DNA from: Pararhodobacter aggregans
GTDB taxonomy: Bacteria > Pseudomonadota > Alphaproteobacteria > Rhodobacterales > Rhodobacteraceae
Assembly (NCBI RefSeq): GCF_003075525.1
Contig: NZ_QDDR01000011.1
Coordinates: forward strand, 124,001-188,000
Length of the DNA: 64,000 nt
Reading direction: 5' to 3'
Both the position numbers and the translations under genes were made by a program. This document shows positions 8,156 to 16,828 of this stretch, piece by piece (within the stretch, counting starts at the first letter, position 1; the number at the start of each line of letters is the position of its first letter). The notes below the pieces were generated by a model, which was given only the letters and a program-made list of their open reading frames with translations, ran no database searches and was not told the DNA's origin.

Positions 8156-9370
8156 TTAGGCCAGTTTCGCGCAGGAAGCGGCGATCCGGCGGCAGGCCTC
8201 CTCGAGCCTTTCGGTCGAGGTGGCGAAAGAGATGCGGAAATAGGGCGCCAGACCGAAGGCCGAGCCCGGCACCACCGCCACGCCGCCGTCTTCCAGCAGC
8301 CAGGTGGCGAAATCGGCGTCGGTTGCGATGACCTGCCCGTCCGGCCGCTTGCGCCCGATCATCCCGGCGCAGGAGGGGAACAGGTAGAAGGCCCCGTCCG
8401 GCTTGCGGCAGGACAGCCCGTCGATGGCGTTGAAGGCGGCAAGGCAGAGGTCGCGCCGGGTCTGGAAGACCGCGTTGCGCTCGGCCAGAAAATCGAGCGG
8501 ACCGGTCAGCGCCGCCACCGCCGCCGCCTGACTGACCGAGCTGGGGTTGGTCGTGCTTTGCGATTGCAGCGTCGCCATCGCCTTGATGAGCGGTGCCGGG
8601 CCGCCCGCATAGCCGATCCGCCAGCCGGTCATCGCATAGGCCTTGGAGACGCCGTTGCAGGTCAGCGTCCGCTCGGCCAGCCGCGGCTCGACCGCGGCGA
8701 TGGTGGCGAAATCGAAGCCGTCGTAGCGGATATGCTCGTACATATCGTCGGTCATCACCATGACCTGCGGGGCCTCGAGCAGCACATCGGCCAGCGCCCT
8801 GAGCGCCGCCGCGGTATAGCCGGCGCCCGTGGGGTTCGAGGGCGAGTTGAGGATCAGCCAGCGGGTCCGGGGGGTGATCGCCGCGCGCAGGGCGTCGGCG
8901 GTCAGCAGGAAATCATCCCCCTCGGGGCAGGCCACGGTGACCGGCACCCCGCCCGCCAGCCGCACCATGTCGGGATAGCTGACCCAATAGGGCGCGGGGA
9001 TGATGACCTCGTCACCTTCGTCCAGCGTGGCGAAGAGGGCGTTATAGAGCACCTGCTTGCCGCCGGTGCCGACGCTGATCTGCGCGACGTCGTAGCTCAG
9101 CCCGTTCTCGCGGGCGAATTTGGCGACGATGGCGGCTTTCAGCTCGGGCGTGCCGTCGACATCGGTGTAGCGGGTCTGCCCGGCCTCGATGGCGCGGGCG
9201 GCGGCCTGCCGGATATGCTCGGGCGTGTCGAAATCGGGCTCGCCCTGCGACAGGCCGATGACATCGCGCCCGGCGCGGCGCATCTCGTTGGCCAGCCGGG
9301 TGATGGCGATGGTGGGCGAGGGCTGCACCGCGCCCATACGCGCGGCCAGTTTGATCGGCAGTGCCGCCAT
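8156..9370 (-). CDS. pyridoxal phosphate aminotransferase (class I/II, AspC-like)
   Basis: 404-residue class I aminotransferase, the normal length. Visible marks are SQGEPDFDTPEHI, RYTDVDGTPELKAAI, APYWVSYPDM, NSPSNPTGAGY and SKAYAMTGWRIGY, which carries the PLP Lys. FRISFATS near the C-terminus holds the substrate-carboxylate Arg. The pattern fits aspartate/prephenate-type enzymes, but the amino donor is uncertain. The ATG at 9370 has GGAG upstream. It is the first gene of a minus-strand operon (aminotransferase, SDR, RraA, DapA-like) that ends at the 5632-5664 terminator. Confidence 0.92.
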   Translation of the reverse strand: MAALPIKLAARMGAVQPSPTIAITRLANEMRRAGRDVIGLSQGEPDFDTPEHIRQAAARAIEAGQTRYTDVDGTPELKAAIVAKFARENGLSYDVAQISVGTGGKQVLYNALFATLDEGDEVIIPAPYWVSYPDMVRLAGGVPVTVACPEGDDFLLTADALRAAITPRTRWLILNSPSNPTGAGYTAAALRALADVLLEAPQVMVMTDDMYEHIRYDGFDFATIAAVEPRLAERTLTCNGVSKAYAMTGWRIGYAGGPAPLIKAMATLQSQSTTNPSSVSQAAAVAALTGPLDFLAERNAVFQTRRDLCLAAFNAIDGLSCRKPDGAFYLFPSCAGMIGRKRPDGQVIATDADFATWLLEDGGVAVVPGSAFGLAPYFRISFATSTERLEEACRRIAASCAKLA

Positions 9371-9728
9371 GGATCGTGATCTCCGAATTGCCGACCGAGG
9401 GCACCCGAGCCGCCCGGTTCGCCCCTATGTGACGCAAAGCGGATGTTCAGAAAATAGCAGCATTTTCACATTCAATCTGCAGAAAAACTGAATTTACTGA
9501 GGGCGCCCGCACGGATCGCCGGTGAATTCGGCACTCCGCCCCGATAGTATTGTGCTATTTCAACGCACTAGATCGGAACACTACCCCATCGCCCCACCAC
9601 GACCGTCCCGCCTCCTCGACACACCAGCCCGGACCCGGGCTTGTGGGGGACCGGGGGCGCGGCTAGCTTCCGGCCACCAACGCCCCGGGGTCCAGCGCCC
9701 CGGGGCCCCAGCAGTGACAGAGGATTCC
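9371..9728. other. divergent intergenic region between aminotransferase and amidase
   Basis: 358 bp without a gene that I can support. The left part (9440-9500) is AT-rich and holds two copies of a TTCAGAAAA-like motif, probably the aminotransferase promoter. The right part is GC-rich and carries CGCCCCGGGG twice (9681-9690 and 9696-9705), followed by the amidase ribosome site. No terminator or RNA gene is visible. Confidence 0.6.
9446..9490. promoter_or_regulatory. two TTCAGAAAA-type motifs upstream of the aminotransferase operon
   Basis: TTCAGAAAATAG starts at 9446 and TGCAGAAAAACTG at 9478. Both resemble the motifs at 4614-4626 and 12017-12028. They lie 76-120 bp upstream of the aminotransferase start, a plausible position for activation by a LysR-type regulator. 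Confidence 0.4.
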
Positions 9729-11081
9729 ATGAGCAAAGCCTGGCACCAGGAAACCGCGGCCGATCTGGGCCGCGGCATCGGCGAGGGGCGGATCTGCCCG
9801 GTCGAACTGACCGAGTATTTCCTGGCGCGCAGCGCGGGACAGGGCCTTGAGGGCGGCGCGGCGCTGGCCGACCGGATCTATGCCAGGCTGATGGCGCCCC
9901 AGGCCCGGGCCGAGGCCGAAGCCGCCCGCGACCGGGCGCGCAATGGCACGCGCCGCGGGCTTCTGGACGGGGTGCCGGTCGCCTGGAAAGACCTGTTCGA
10001 CACCGCAGGCGTGGCGACCGAGGCGGGCTCGGCCCTGCTGGCCGGTCGGGTGCCCGCGGCCGATGCCGTGGTGGTCGAACGCCTGACCCAGGCGGGTCTG
10101 CCGCCGCTCGGCAAGACGCATATGACGGAGCTGGCCTTCTCGGGCCTCGGCCTCAACCCGATCACCGCCCATCCGCCCTGCGTCAACGATCCCGAGGCGG
10201 CGCCCGGCGGCTCGTCCTCGGGCTCGGCGGCGGCGGTGGCCTTTGGCGCGGCGCCGCTGGCCATCGGCTCGGACACCGGCGGCTCGGTGCGCCTGCCCGC
10301 GGCCTGGAACGATCTGGTGGGGCTGAAGACCTCGCCCGGGCGGATCCCGGCCAAGGGCGCGGTGCCGCTGGCCGCGCGCTTCGACACGATCGGGCCGCTG
10401 GCGAAAAGCGTCGAGGATGCGGCGCTGGCCTTCGCCCTGCTCGACGGCTCGGCGGCGCCGGATCTGACGGGCGCCAGCCTCAGGGGCAAGCGGCTGCTGG
10501 TGCTGGAAACCATCGCGCTGGACGACCTGGAGGAACCCGTCGCGCGGGGCTTCGAGGCGGCGCTCTTGCGCCTTGCCGCGGCCGGGGCCGAGATCAGGCA
10601 CGCCGCCATCCCGCCGGTGGCCGAGGCGATGGCGATTTCCGGGATTCTCTATACCGCGGAATGCTATGGCACCTGGGAGACGGTCATCGAGGCCGCGCCC
10701 GAAAAGATGTATCCGCCGGTGCTGGAGCGGTTCCGCGCCGGGGCCGGGCATCGCGCCTGCGATTATGTGGCGGCCTGGCTGCGGCTCGATGAGCTGCGCG
10801 AGGAATGGGCGCAGATGGTCGCCGGGTATGACGCGGTGATCCTGCCGACCAACGCCATCCTGCCGCCGAAAGTGGCGCCGCTTCTGGCCGATGCCGCGGC
10901 CTTCGCCCGCACCAACCTCGCGACGCTGCGCAACACGCGGATCGGCAACCTGTCGGGCGGCTGCGGGCTGACCCTGCCCAGCGGCACGGCCTCGGTCGGG
11001 GTGTCCTTCATGGCGCCCGCGGGCGGTGAGGCGGCGCTGCTGCGTCTGGGCGCTGCCGCGGAAAAAGCGCTGGCGGGCTGA
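9729..11081 (+). CDS. amidase (amidase signature family)
   Basis: 450-residue amidase signature hydrolase. The Ser-cisSer-Lys triad can be placed: Lys about 87 in VAWKDLFD, the cis-Ser in APGGSSSGSAAAVA (about 162-164) and the nucleophile Ser about 186 in SDTGGSVRLP. The Gly/Ser-rich signature is complete. The ATG at 9729 follows AGAGGA; a longer frame reaching back to 9522 has no similarity in the extra part. No signal peptide, so a cytoplasmic amide hydrolase, perhaps a second amidase beside the acetamidase at 4662-5609. It lacks GatA-like partners nearby, so it is not likely to be part of tRNA amidotransferase. Confidence 0.92.
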   Translation: MSKAWHQETAADLGRGIGEGRICPVELTEYFLARSAGQGLEGGAALADRIYARLMAPQARAEAEAARDRARNGTRRGLLDGVPVAWKDLFDTAGVATEAGSALLAGRVPAADAVVVERLTQAGLPPLGKTHMTELAFSGLGLNPITAHPPCVNDPEAAPGGSSSGSAAAVAFGAAPLAIGSDTGGSVRLPAAWNDLVGLKTSPGRIPAKGAVPLAARFDTIGPLAKSVEDAALAFALLDGSAAPDLTGASLRGKRLLVLETIALDDLEEPVARGFEAALLRLAAAGAEIRHAAIPPVAEAMAISGILYTAECYGTWETVIEAAPEKMYPPVLERFRAGAGHRACDYVAAWLRLDELREEWAQMVAGYDAVILPTNAILPPKVAPLLADAAAFARTNLATLRNTRIGNLSGGCGLTLPSGTASVGVSFMAPAGGEAALLRLGAAAEKALAG

Positions 11082-11088
11082 GGCGTTG

Positions 11089-11119
11089 ACCCCCGGGCGC
11101 GGGATCCGCACCCGGGGGT
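11089..11119. terminator. hairpin between convergent amidase and LysR genes
   Basis: Arms ACCCCCGGG and CCCGGGGGT form a perfect 9-bp stem exactly in the 39-bp gap between convergent genes. No T-run follows, so it is a likely but not certain terminator. Confidence 0.55.
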
Positions 11120-11120
11120 A

Positions 11121-11987
11121 TCAGGCCTGACCGGCCTCTTGCAGGAAGGTGCGGATCAGCGGCAGGCGCCCGGCCGAACGCGACCAGAGCACGCCCACTT
11201 CGCGCAGCGGCGCGTCCGGCAGCGGGAAACTCTCGACCTGCACGCCCGCGGGCCAGGGCGCGGGCCAATCGGGGATGATCGAAACGCCGAGCCCCCGGGA
11301 AACCATAATCATGATCGCTTCCAGCGAATCGAGTTCATGCCCGTCGCGCGGCTGCAATTGCTGGGCGCGCAGGTATTGCTCGACCGCGCGGCCGCCCCAA
11401 TGGTTGCGGTCGTAACGCAGGAAGGGGAATTCGGCGAGCAGCGTCTCGGTCGGCGCGGCGGGGGTGCCGGGGGGCGCGATCAGCAGGTGCTTCTCGCGCC
11501 GCAGCGTCAGCCAGTCATAGCTTTTCGGCAGCGGGAAATGCGGCCTGACCAGCACCGCCAGATCGAGCGATCCGCCGCTGAGCTGGTCCCACAGATCCCC
11601 CGAGGCGCCCGGCACCAGATACAGGTCGATCCCCGGCCGGTTGCGCCTGAGCGCCAGCAGGATATCGGGCATGATCCCGGTCAGCGCGGTCTGGATCACC
11701 CCCACCCTGAGCAGGCCCGAGGCCCCGTCGACCGAGGCCGCGGCGCGCAGATCGTCCTCCAGCGCCAGCATGCGCTCGGCGATAATCATGATCGCCTCGG
11801 CCGCGGCGCTGGGGCGCAGGCGCTGGCCGTGGCGTTGCAGCAGGGGCTGGCCGATCTCGGCTTCCAGCGCCCGGATGCGCTGCGACACGGCCGAGGGGGT
11901 GATGTTCATGCGCCGCGCCGTCTCGGCGGCCGAGCCGGTGCGGACGATGGTGAGAAAGGTCTGGAGGAATCGGGTATCCATCGGCAC
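11121..11987 (-). CDS. LysR family transcriptional regulator
   Basis: 288-residue LysR-type regulator. The N-terminal winged helix-turn-helix covers residues 5-65 (FLQTFLTIVRTGSAAETA, then NITPSAVSQRIRALEAEIG), followed by a periplasmic-binding-like effector domain. The start is GTG at 11987 or ATG at 11981; neither has a strong ribosome site. It lies between the amidase (convergent) and the carboxylase pair (same strand, upstream). A motif shared with the promoters of the two aminotransferase genes lies just before it, so it may control the 4-10 kb cluster and itself. That link is inference. Confidence 0.9.
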   Translation of the reverse strand: MPMDTRFLQTFLTIVRTGSAAETARRMNITPSAVSQRIRALEAEIGQPLLQRHGQRLRPSAAAEAIMIIAERMLALEDDLRAAASVDGASGLLRVGVIQTALTGIMPDILLALRRNRPGIDLYLVPGASGDLWDQLSGGSLDLAVLVRPHFPLPKSYDWLTLRREKHLLIAPPGTPAAPTETLLAEFPFLRYDRNHWGGRAVEQYLRAQQLQPRDGHELDSLEAIMIMVSRGLGVSIIPDWPAPWPAGVQVESFPLPDAPLREVGVLWSRSAGRLPLIRTFLQEAGQA

Positions 11988-12016
11988 ATTTCTTAATCAA
12001 ATGAAAAATGGCCGCA

Positions 12017-12028
12017 AGTTTTTCTGAA
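12017..12028. promoter_or_regulatory. AGTTTTTCTGAA motif upstream of LysR gene
   Basis: The reverse complement is TTCAGAAAAACT, identical over 12 bases to the motif at 4614-4625. Together with GAAAAAT at 12004-12010 it forms a loose dyad about 20-40 bp upstream of the LysR start, a position suited to autoregulation. Confidence 0.4.
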
Positions 12029-12029
12029 C

Positions 12030-12062
12030 GTCAGGGGCGACCTTTCCCTTGCCGCCCCTGAC
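12030..12062 (-). terminator. hairpin downstream of the biotin carboxylase gene
   Basis: A perfect 10-bp stem GTCAGGGGCG / CGCCCCTGAC with a 13-base loop follows the carboxylase stop codon by about 16 bp. No T-run follows, so factor-independent termination is likely but not certain. Confidence 0.55.
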
Positions 12063-12077
12063 CCGCCCTCGCCGTCC

Positions 12078-14039
12078 TCAGTCCAGTTCGAGGATCACCT
12101 GCCCCGCCGCCAGCAGCGCGCCCGGCTGCGCCAGGATCCGCGCCACGCGCCCGGCGAGCGGCGCCAGCAGCGGGCTTTCCATCTTCATCGCCTCGATCAC
12201 CGCGAGGCGCTGTCCGGCGTCGACCCGGTCGCCCTCGGCCACCAGCAGCGCGCTGAGCTGGGCGGCGGCCGGGCTGCGAAGCTGGCGTTCCTCCTCGCCC
12301 TGATCGGGGGCGGGCATGGTTTCGATCAGCCGGTCGGCCAGCGCGTCCAGCACCCGCAGACGGGTCACAGCGCCGCCGCGGCTGATGGTCCAGCTCTCGC
12401 CCTGACGCTCCAGCGCGGCGGTGACCGGCTGGCCGTCGATCCGCCCGCGCCAGACCGCCTGCCCGGGCAGCCAGCCGCTGGCCACGAGGGCCGCAGCGCC
12501 GAGGCCCTCGATCCGCAGCGCACCGTCACTCCCCGTGTTTAGCGTGACGTCCTGCGCCGCCTTGGCGCCGCGCAGGACCAGCGCGCGGGGCAAGGCGACA
12601 TCGGGCTCGCGGCTGTGGGTCGCGGCGGCGGCGATGAGCCCGGCAAGGCGGCGGTCATCCGCGCTGCCCTCGGGCGAATATCCCTCGGGGAATTCCTCGG
12701 CCAGGAACCCGGTGGCAAGCCGCCCCTCGCGCCAGCGGGGATGGCGCATCAGGCGGGAGAGAAACGGAATGTTGTGGCGGATGCCGCCGATGGCGAAGGC
12801 GTCGAGCGCCTCGGCCTGCGCCTCGATCGCCTCGGCGCGGGTCGGCGCATGGGTCACCAGCTTGGCGATCATCGGATCGTAATGGACCGGGATCTCGCCG
12901 CCCTCGAAGACGCCGGTGTCGTTGCGGGTGGTGACGCCCGCGACCACGCCCTCGGCCGGCGGGCGATAGGTGGTCAGCCGCCCGGTCGAGGGCATGAAGC
13001 CCTGCTCGGGATCCTCGGCATAGATCCGGCTTTCGACGGCCCAGCCGTTCAGCCGGACGTCCGTCTGCGCCAACGGCAGCGGTTCGCCCGCGGCGGAGCG
13101 GATCATCAGCTCGACCAGATCCTGCCCGGTGACCAGTTCGGTGACCGGGTGTTCGACCTGCAGCCGCGTGTTCATCTCGAGGAAATAGAAGCTGCGGTCC
13201 TGACCGACGACGAATTCCACCGTGCCCGCGCTGTCATAGCCCACCGCCTGCGCCAGCGCGACCGATTCCGCGCCCATCCTCGCCCGGGTCTCGGGGTCCA
13301 GAAGCGGCGAGGGGGCCTCTTCCAGAACCTTCTGGTTGCGGCGCTGGATCGAGCATTCGCGCTCGCCGAGATAGACGCAGTTGCCGTGCTTGTCGGCGAT
13401 GATCTGGATTTCGATATGGCGCGGATTCTCGATGAATTTCTCGACGAAGACCCGGTCGTCGCCGAAGGACGCTGCCGCTTCCGACTTCGCCCGGGCGAAC
13501 CCCTCGCGCACCTCGCCCGGGCTGTGGGCGATCCGCATCCCCTTGCCGCCGCCCCCGGCCGAGGCCTTTATCATCACCGGATAGCCGATGCCGGCGGCAA
13601 TGCGCTCGGCCTCTTCGGGCGTGTCGATGACACCGACGTGGCCCGGCACGGTGCTGACGCCCGCCTGCACCGCGGCGCGCTTCGATTCGATCTTGTCGCC
13701 CATCGCCTCGATGGCGTGGGGGTTGGGGCCGATGAAGGTGATCCCCTCCTCGGCCAGCCGCCGGGCGAAGAGCGCGCGCTCCGAAAGGAACCCGTAGCCC
13801 GGATGCACCGCCTCGGCGCCGGTGGCCTTGCAGGCGGCGATGATCTTTTCGATGGAGAGGTAACTGTCCGTGGCGGGCGCGGCGCCGATCAGCACCGCCT
13901 CGTCCGCCAGACGCACATGCAGGGCGCGGGCGTCGGCCTCGGAATAGACGGCGACGGTCTTGATGCCCATGCGGCGCGCGGTGCGGATGATGCGGCAGGC
14001 GATTTCGCCGCGATTGGCGATCAGGATCTTGGAAAACAT
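12078..14039 (-). CDS. acetyl/propionyl-type acyl-CoA carboxylase, biotin carboxylase and biotin carrier subunit
   Basis: 653-residue fused subunit. Biotin carboxylase comes first (residues 1 to about 450) with KILIANRGEIACRIIRT, the ATP loop KASAGGGGKGMRI and EMNTRLQVEHPVTE. The biotin carrier domain is at the C-terminus, with EAMKMESP around residue 616 holding the biotinylated Lys. This layout is typical of propionyl-, methylcrotonyl- and geranyl-CoA carboxylases. It carboxylates biotin with bicarbonate and ATP. The carboxyltransferase partner lies 9 bp upstream in the same operon. The location next to 5-oxoprolinase genes suggests a specialised carboxylase rather than the housekeeping fatty acid enzyme. 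Confidence 0.92.
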   Translation of the reverse strand: MFSKILIANRGEIACRIIRTARRMGIKTVAVYSEADARALHVRLADEAVLIGAAPATDSYLSIEKIIAACKATGAEAVHPGYGFLSERALFARRLAEEGITFIGPNPHAIEAMGDKIESKRAAVQAGVSTVPGHVGVIDTPEEAERIAAGIGYPVMIKASAGGGGKGMRIAHSPGEVREGFARAKSEAAASFGDDRVFVEKFIENPRHIEIQIIADKHGNCVYLGERECSIQRRNQKVLEEAPSPLLDPETRARMGAESVALAQAVGYDSAGTVEFVVGQDRSFYFLEMNTRLQVEHPVTELVTGQDLVELMIRSAAGEPLPLAQTDVRLNGWAVESRIYAEDPEQGFMPSTGRLTTYRPPAEGVVAGVTTRNDTGVFEGGEIPVHYDPMIAKLVTHAPTRAEAIEAQAEALDAFAIGGIRHNIPFLSRLMRHPRWREGRLATGFLAEEFPEGYSPEGSADDRRLAGLIAAAATHSREPDVALPRALVLRGAKAAQDVTLNTGSDGALRIEGLGAAALVASGWLPGQAVWRGRIDGQPVTAALERQGESWTISRGGAVTRLRVLDALADRLIETMPAPDQGEEERQLRSPAAAQLSALLVAEGDRVDAGQRLAVIEAMKMESPLLAPLAGRVARILAQPGALLAAGQVILELD

Positions 14040-14048
14040 CGAAAAACC

Positions 14049-15290
14049 TTACCGCTGAGGGGTGTCGTGACCGGCGAGCGCCGCGATCAGGGCGCGCTTG
14101 GTCTGGTTCGGGGAAAGGGGCTGCGGGACCTCGGGTCCCTCGCTGCCGCCACCAAGGCCGATCCGCGCGCCGGGCCAGGCCAGCAGCCGGGTACGGGCAT
14201 CGCCCAGACCAAGCGCCAGCGCGGCGATGCCCTGGGCGCGGCGCAGGACCAGCGCCACCGGCGGCTGCGGCAGGGCGGTCAGGGCCCGGCGCAGCGCGGC
14301 GGCTTCGGCCAGCGCGCCTGCGGCTTCCTCGGCCTGACCGGGCAGGCTGCCGGGGGTGTCCAGCAGCATGACCAGCGCCAGCCCCTGCCCCGCCAGAAAA
14401 TCGACGAAGCGGCGGGCCTTGCGGCTGGCAGCGGCGTCGAGCGCGCCGCCGTTCTGCGCGGGATTGCTGGCGATGAGCCCGACCGGCTGGCCACCGATCC
14501 GCGCCAGATGGCAGCCCAGCGCCGTCCCGTGGTCGGGCCAAAGGGCGAGGCTTTCGCCCTCGTCCGCGACAAGGCGGACCAGCGCCGCACTGTCCCAACC
14601 CTCGAACGGGTCGAGGGGGAGGAGCGTGGTGAAGGCCTCGTCGCTTTCCGCCAGCGCCGCCGCGCGGGGCCGGGTGAGGCCCAGCAGGCGGCGGATGTCC
14701 AGCACCAGCCGCACGTCATCGGCCGCGCCGAGGGCGGCAAGCCCGGTGCCTGCGCCATGCAGCCCGGCCCCGCCATAGGCGGCCTCCGGGTCGTCCTCGT
14801 GCCCCAGACGATGGGCAAGCTCGGCCCCGCCCAGCGACCAGAACCCGGCGGCCCGGTGCATGACCACCAGATCGGCCAGCGCCGGGGTCAGCGCCATCGG
14901 GCCCAGCGCCGGGCCTGACAGCGCGGTGATCGACAGGCCCCGCCCCTTCAGTGCGGCGCGGGCGGTCAGGCAGGCGTCCATCGCCGCCAGCCCCTCGACC
15001 CCGGCAGCGCCCGTCAGCGGCGGGCAGTCGAGGAATTCGACCAGCGCCACACCGTCGTTCGCGACACGCCGGTAGAAGGCCGCGCGCTGGTGCAGCACCG
15101 CCGGATCGCCGGGTCCGGCATCGGCCAGCGCCAGCACCGGCCGCCCGTGGACCAGCCCCGAACCGAACCGCAGCGCGCCCGATCCCTCGATCCCGGCGCT
15201 GCCCGGATCGAAGAGCAGCCGCAGGCGATCCTCGGCGGTCAGGAGCCCGCGCGCGGCCTCGGGGTGCGGAGAGAGGGAAGAAGCAAGCAT
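14049..15290 (-). CDS. short, divergent acyl-CoA carboxyltransferase subunit
   Basis: 413 residues; carboxyltransferase beta subunits of this class are usually about 510. The C-terminal half shows family marks: GGQPVGLIASNPAQNGGALD, then SRKARRFVDFLAGQGLALV, LLDTPGSLPGQ (usually DTPGFLPG) and a degenerate RRAQGIAALAL before LLAWPGARIG. The N-terminal half is recognisable but compressed. It should pair with the biotin carboxylase subunit 9 bp downstream. The shortening and loss of some conserved Gly-rich loop positions make its acceptor substrate uncertain. The gene is intact, with a start at 15290 and no frameshift, so I read it as a divergent enzyme rather than a pseudogene. Confidence 0.8.
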   Translation of the reverse strand: MLASSLSPHPEAARGLLTAEDRLRLLFDPGSAGIEGSGALRFGSGLVHGRPVLALADAGPGDPAVLHQRAAFYRRVANDGVALVEFLDCPPLTGAAGVEGLAAMDACLTARAALKGRGLSITALSGPALGPMALTPALADLVVMHRAAGFWSLGGAELAHRLGHEDDPEAAYGGAGLHGAGTGLAALGAADDVRLVLDIRRLLGLTRPRAAALAESDEAFTTLLPLDPFEGWDSAALVRLVADEGESLALWPDHGTALGCHLARIGGQPVGLIASNPAQNGGALDAAASRKARRFVDFLAGQGLALVMLLDTPGSLPGQAEEAAGALAEAAALRRALTALPQPPVALVLRRAQGIAALALGLGDARTRLLAWPGARIGLGGGSEGPEVPQPLSPNQTKRALIAALAGHDTPQR

Positions 15291-15338
15291 TGGAAAGTCC
15301 CTGATAATCCCGCGCGGCCCGGGTCTGGGGGCGGACCC

Positions 15339-15989
15339 TCAGATCGCCGCCAGCAGCGCGATGATGCTTTTCTTGACGTTTTCGATGTGGGTTTCGACCA
15401 GATGGCGGGACTGGGCCTGATCGCCCCGGCGCAGGGCCGCGACGATCCCCAGATGCTCGCCATGGCCGATGCGGAACCGTTCGGGGATCCGCTCGACGTT
15501 GAACATATGCGTCTTGAGGCGCAGGTCACCGATCATCCGGGCCAGCAGCGCGTTGCCGGAATGCTCGGCAATCGCACCATGGAGCAGGTTGTCGATGGCC
15601 CAATCCTCGTCCGGGCGCGGCGCGGTCTTGGCCAGAAGGGCGTGGATCGCCTGATCGATGGCGTCGAGGTCGGCCTCGGGGATCTTGCCCGCGGCGTGAA
15701 AGGCGGCCTCGCCCTCCAGCAGGCGCCGGACGTTCAGCGCCTCGATCAGCTCGCGGGTGGAAAGGCCGCGCAGCACCAGCGCCCGCCCGGCTTCGCGCAC
15801 GACGATACCCTCGGATTCCAGCCGGTTCAGCGCCTCGCGCGCCGGGGTGCGCGAGACGTTCAGCATCTCGGAAACCCGCCGTTCGTGCAGGACCGAGCCC
15901 AGCGGCAGGTCGCGGCGCAGGATCATGTCCAGAAGCTGGTGATAGACCCGCTCGCTGAGCAGCGTCTCGGGGGTGGAGGGCTCGGCCAT
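15339..15989 (-). CDS. GntR family regulator, FCD subgroup
   Basis: 216-residue regulator. The N-terminal winged helix (residues about 8-70) includes LGSVLHERRVSEMLNVSRTPAREALNRLESEG. The C-terminal all-helical FCD ligand domain has ELIEALNVRRLLEGEAA and the metal-type His residues around HGAIAEHSGN and HGEHLGIVAAL. The ATG at 15989 lies 8 bp after the pxpA stop. It sits inside the pxpA to carboxylase operon. The perfect palindrome AGTGGTATACCACT between pxpA and pxpB is the expected kind of site for this subgroup, so autoregulation of both divergent operons is a reasonable inference. Confidence 0.92.
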   Translation of the reverse strand: MAEPSTPETLLSERVYHQLLDMILRRDLPLGSVLHERRVSEMLNVSRTPAREALNRLESEGIVVREAGRALVLRGLSTRELIEALNVRRLLEGEAAFHAAGKIPEADLDAIDQAIHALLAKTAPRPDEDWAIDNLLHGAIAEHSGNALLARMIGDLRLKTHMFNVERIPERFRIGHGEHLGIVAALRRGDQAQSRHLVETHIENVKKSIIALLAAI

Positions 15990-15997
15990 CGGCGGGC

Positions 15998-16765
15998 TCA
16001 CAACGGGGCGAGCGGGCTGACGGCGATCCCCGCCGCTTCCAGCCGGGCCCTGAGGCGGGCCGCCATCTGCACCGCGCCGGGCGTGTCGCCATGCACGCAA
16101 ACGGTGTCGATGGCCACCGGGATCCGCGCGCCCGAGAGGGTTTCCAGCGCCCCCGCTTCCAGCATCCTCAGCACCCGGTCGGCGGCCAGATCCGCGTCAT
16201 GGATGACCGACCCGGCGATCCGGCGGGAGACCAGATTGCCGGTCTCGGCATAGGCGCGGTCGGCGAAGATCTCGCGCGCCAGCCGCAGCCCGTGGCGTTC
16301 CCCGGCCTTCTCCGTCTCCATCCCCGGCATGACCATGAAGATCAGGTCCGGCGCGCAGGCCTTCAGCGCCCGGGCGATGGTGTCGGCCAGGACCGGGTCC
16401 TCGTTGGCCATGGTGTTGAGCGTGCCGTGCGGTTTCACGTGCTGGAGGGGGACGCCGACCACCGCGGCCATGCCGCGCATGGCGCCGATCTGGTAGATGA
16501 TCTGCTTCTCGATATCGTCCATGCTTTCGCCGCGGATCTCCCGCCGGCCGAAACCGTAAAGGTCGAGGAAACCAGGATGCGCCCCGGGGCGGACGCCCTT
16601 TTGCCGGGCCAGCGTCAGGGTGCGGTGCATGACGCTGGGATCGCCGCCATGAAAGCCGCAGGCGATATTGGCCGAGCTGACGATGTCCAGCATCGCCGCG
16701 TCATCGCCCATCGTCCAGGCGCCGAAGGCCTCGCCCATATCGCAATTGAGATCAATGGCGCGCAT
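15998..16765 (-). CDS. pxpA: 5-oxoprolinase subunit PxpA (LamB/YcsF family)
   Basis: 255-residue LamB/YcsF protein, the normal length. It has DLNCDMGEAFGAW at the N-terminus, SANIACGFHGGDPSVM, GAHPGFLDLYGFGRR and VKPHGTLNTMA, all strongly conserved. With PxpB and PxpC it forms the ATP-dependent prokaryotic 5-oxoprolinase that opens 5-oxo-L-proline to L-glutamate. The start at 16765 has GGGGAGG upstream. Here pxpA is divergent from pxpBC instead of lying in one operon, and heads a minus-strand unit with the GntR gene and the carboxylase pair. Confidence 0.95.
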   Translation of the reverse strand: MRAIDLNCDMGEAFGAWTMGDDAAMLDIVSSANIACGFHGGDPSVMHRTLTLARQKGVRPGAHPGFLDLYGFGRREIRGESMDDIEKQIIYQIGAMRGMAAVVGVPLQHVKPHGTLNTMANEDPVLADTIARALKACAPDLIFMVMPGMETEKAGERHGLRLAREIFADRAYAETGNLVSRRIAGSVIHDADLAADRVLRMLEAGALETLSGARIPVAIDTVCVHGDTPGAVQMAARLRARLEAAGIAVSPLAPL

Positions 16766-16828
16766 CGCGACCTCCCCTTCCGCAGCCGGTGGCTCCCTGT
16801 CGCGCAGGGCGCTTGGCGTTAGTGTTCC

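Noticed and set aside
9681-9705. Direct repeat CGCCCCGGGG as an attachment site or element end
   Set aside because: Ten-base GC-only repeat 15 bp apart; no integrase, duplication or boundary nearby, and such strings arise by chance here.
12615-14918. Very long open frame (over 760 codons) on the plus strand
   Set aside because: It lies opposite the carboxylase genes, has biased Arg/Gly/Asp-rich composition and no domain. It is the usual antisense shadow in high-GC DNA.
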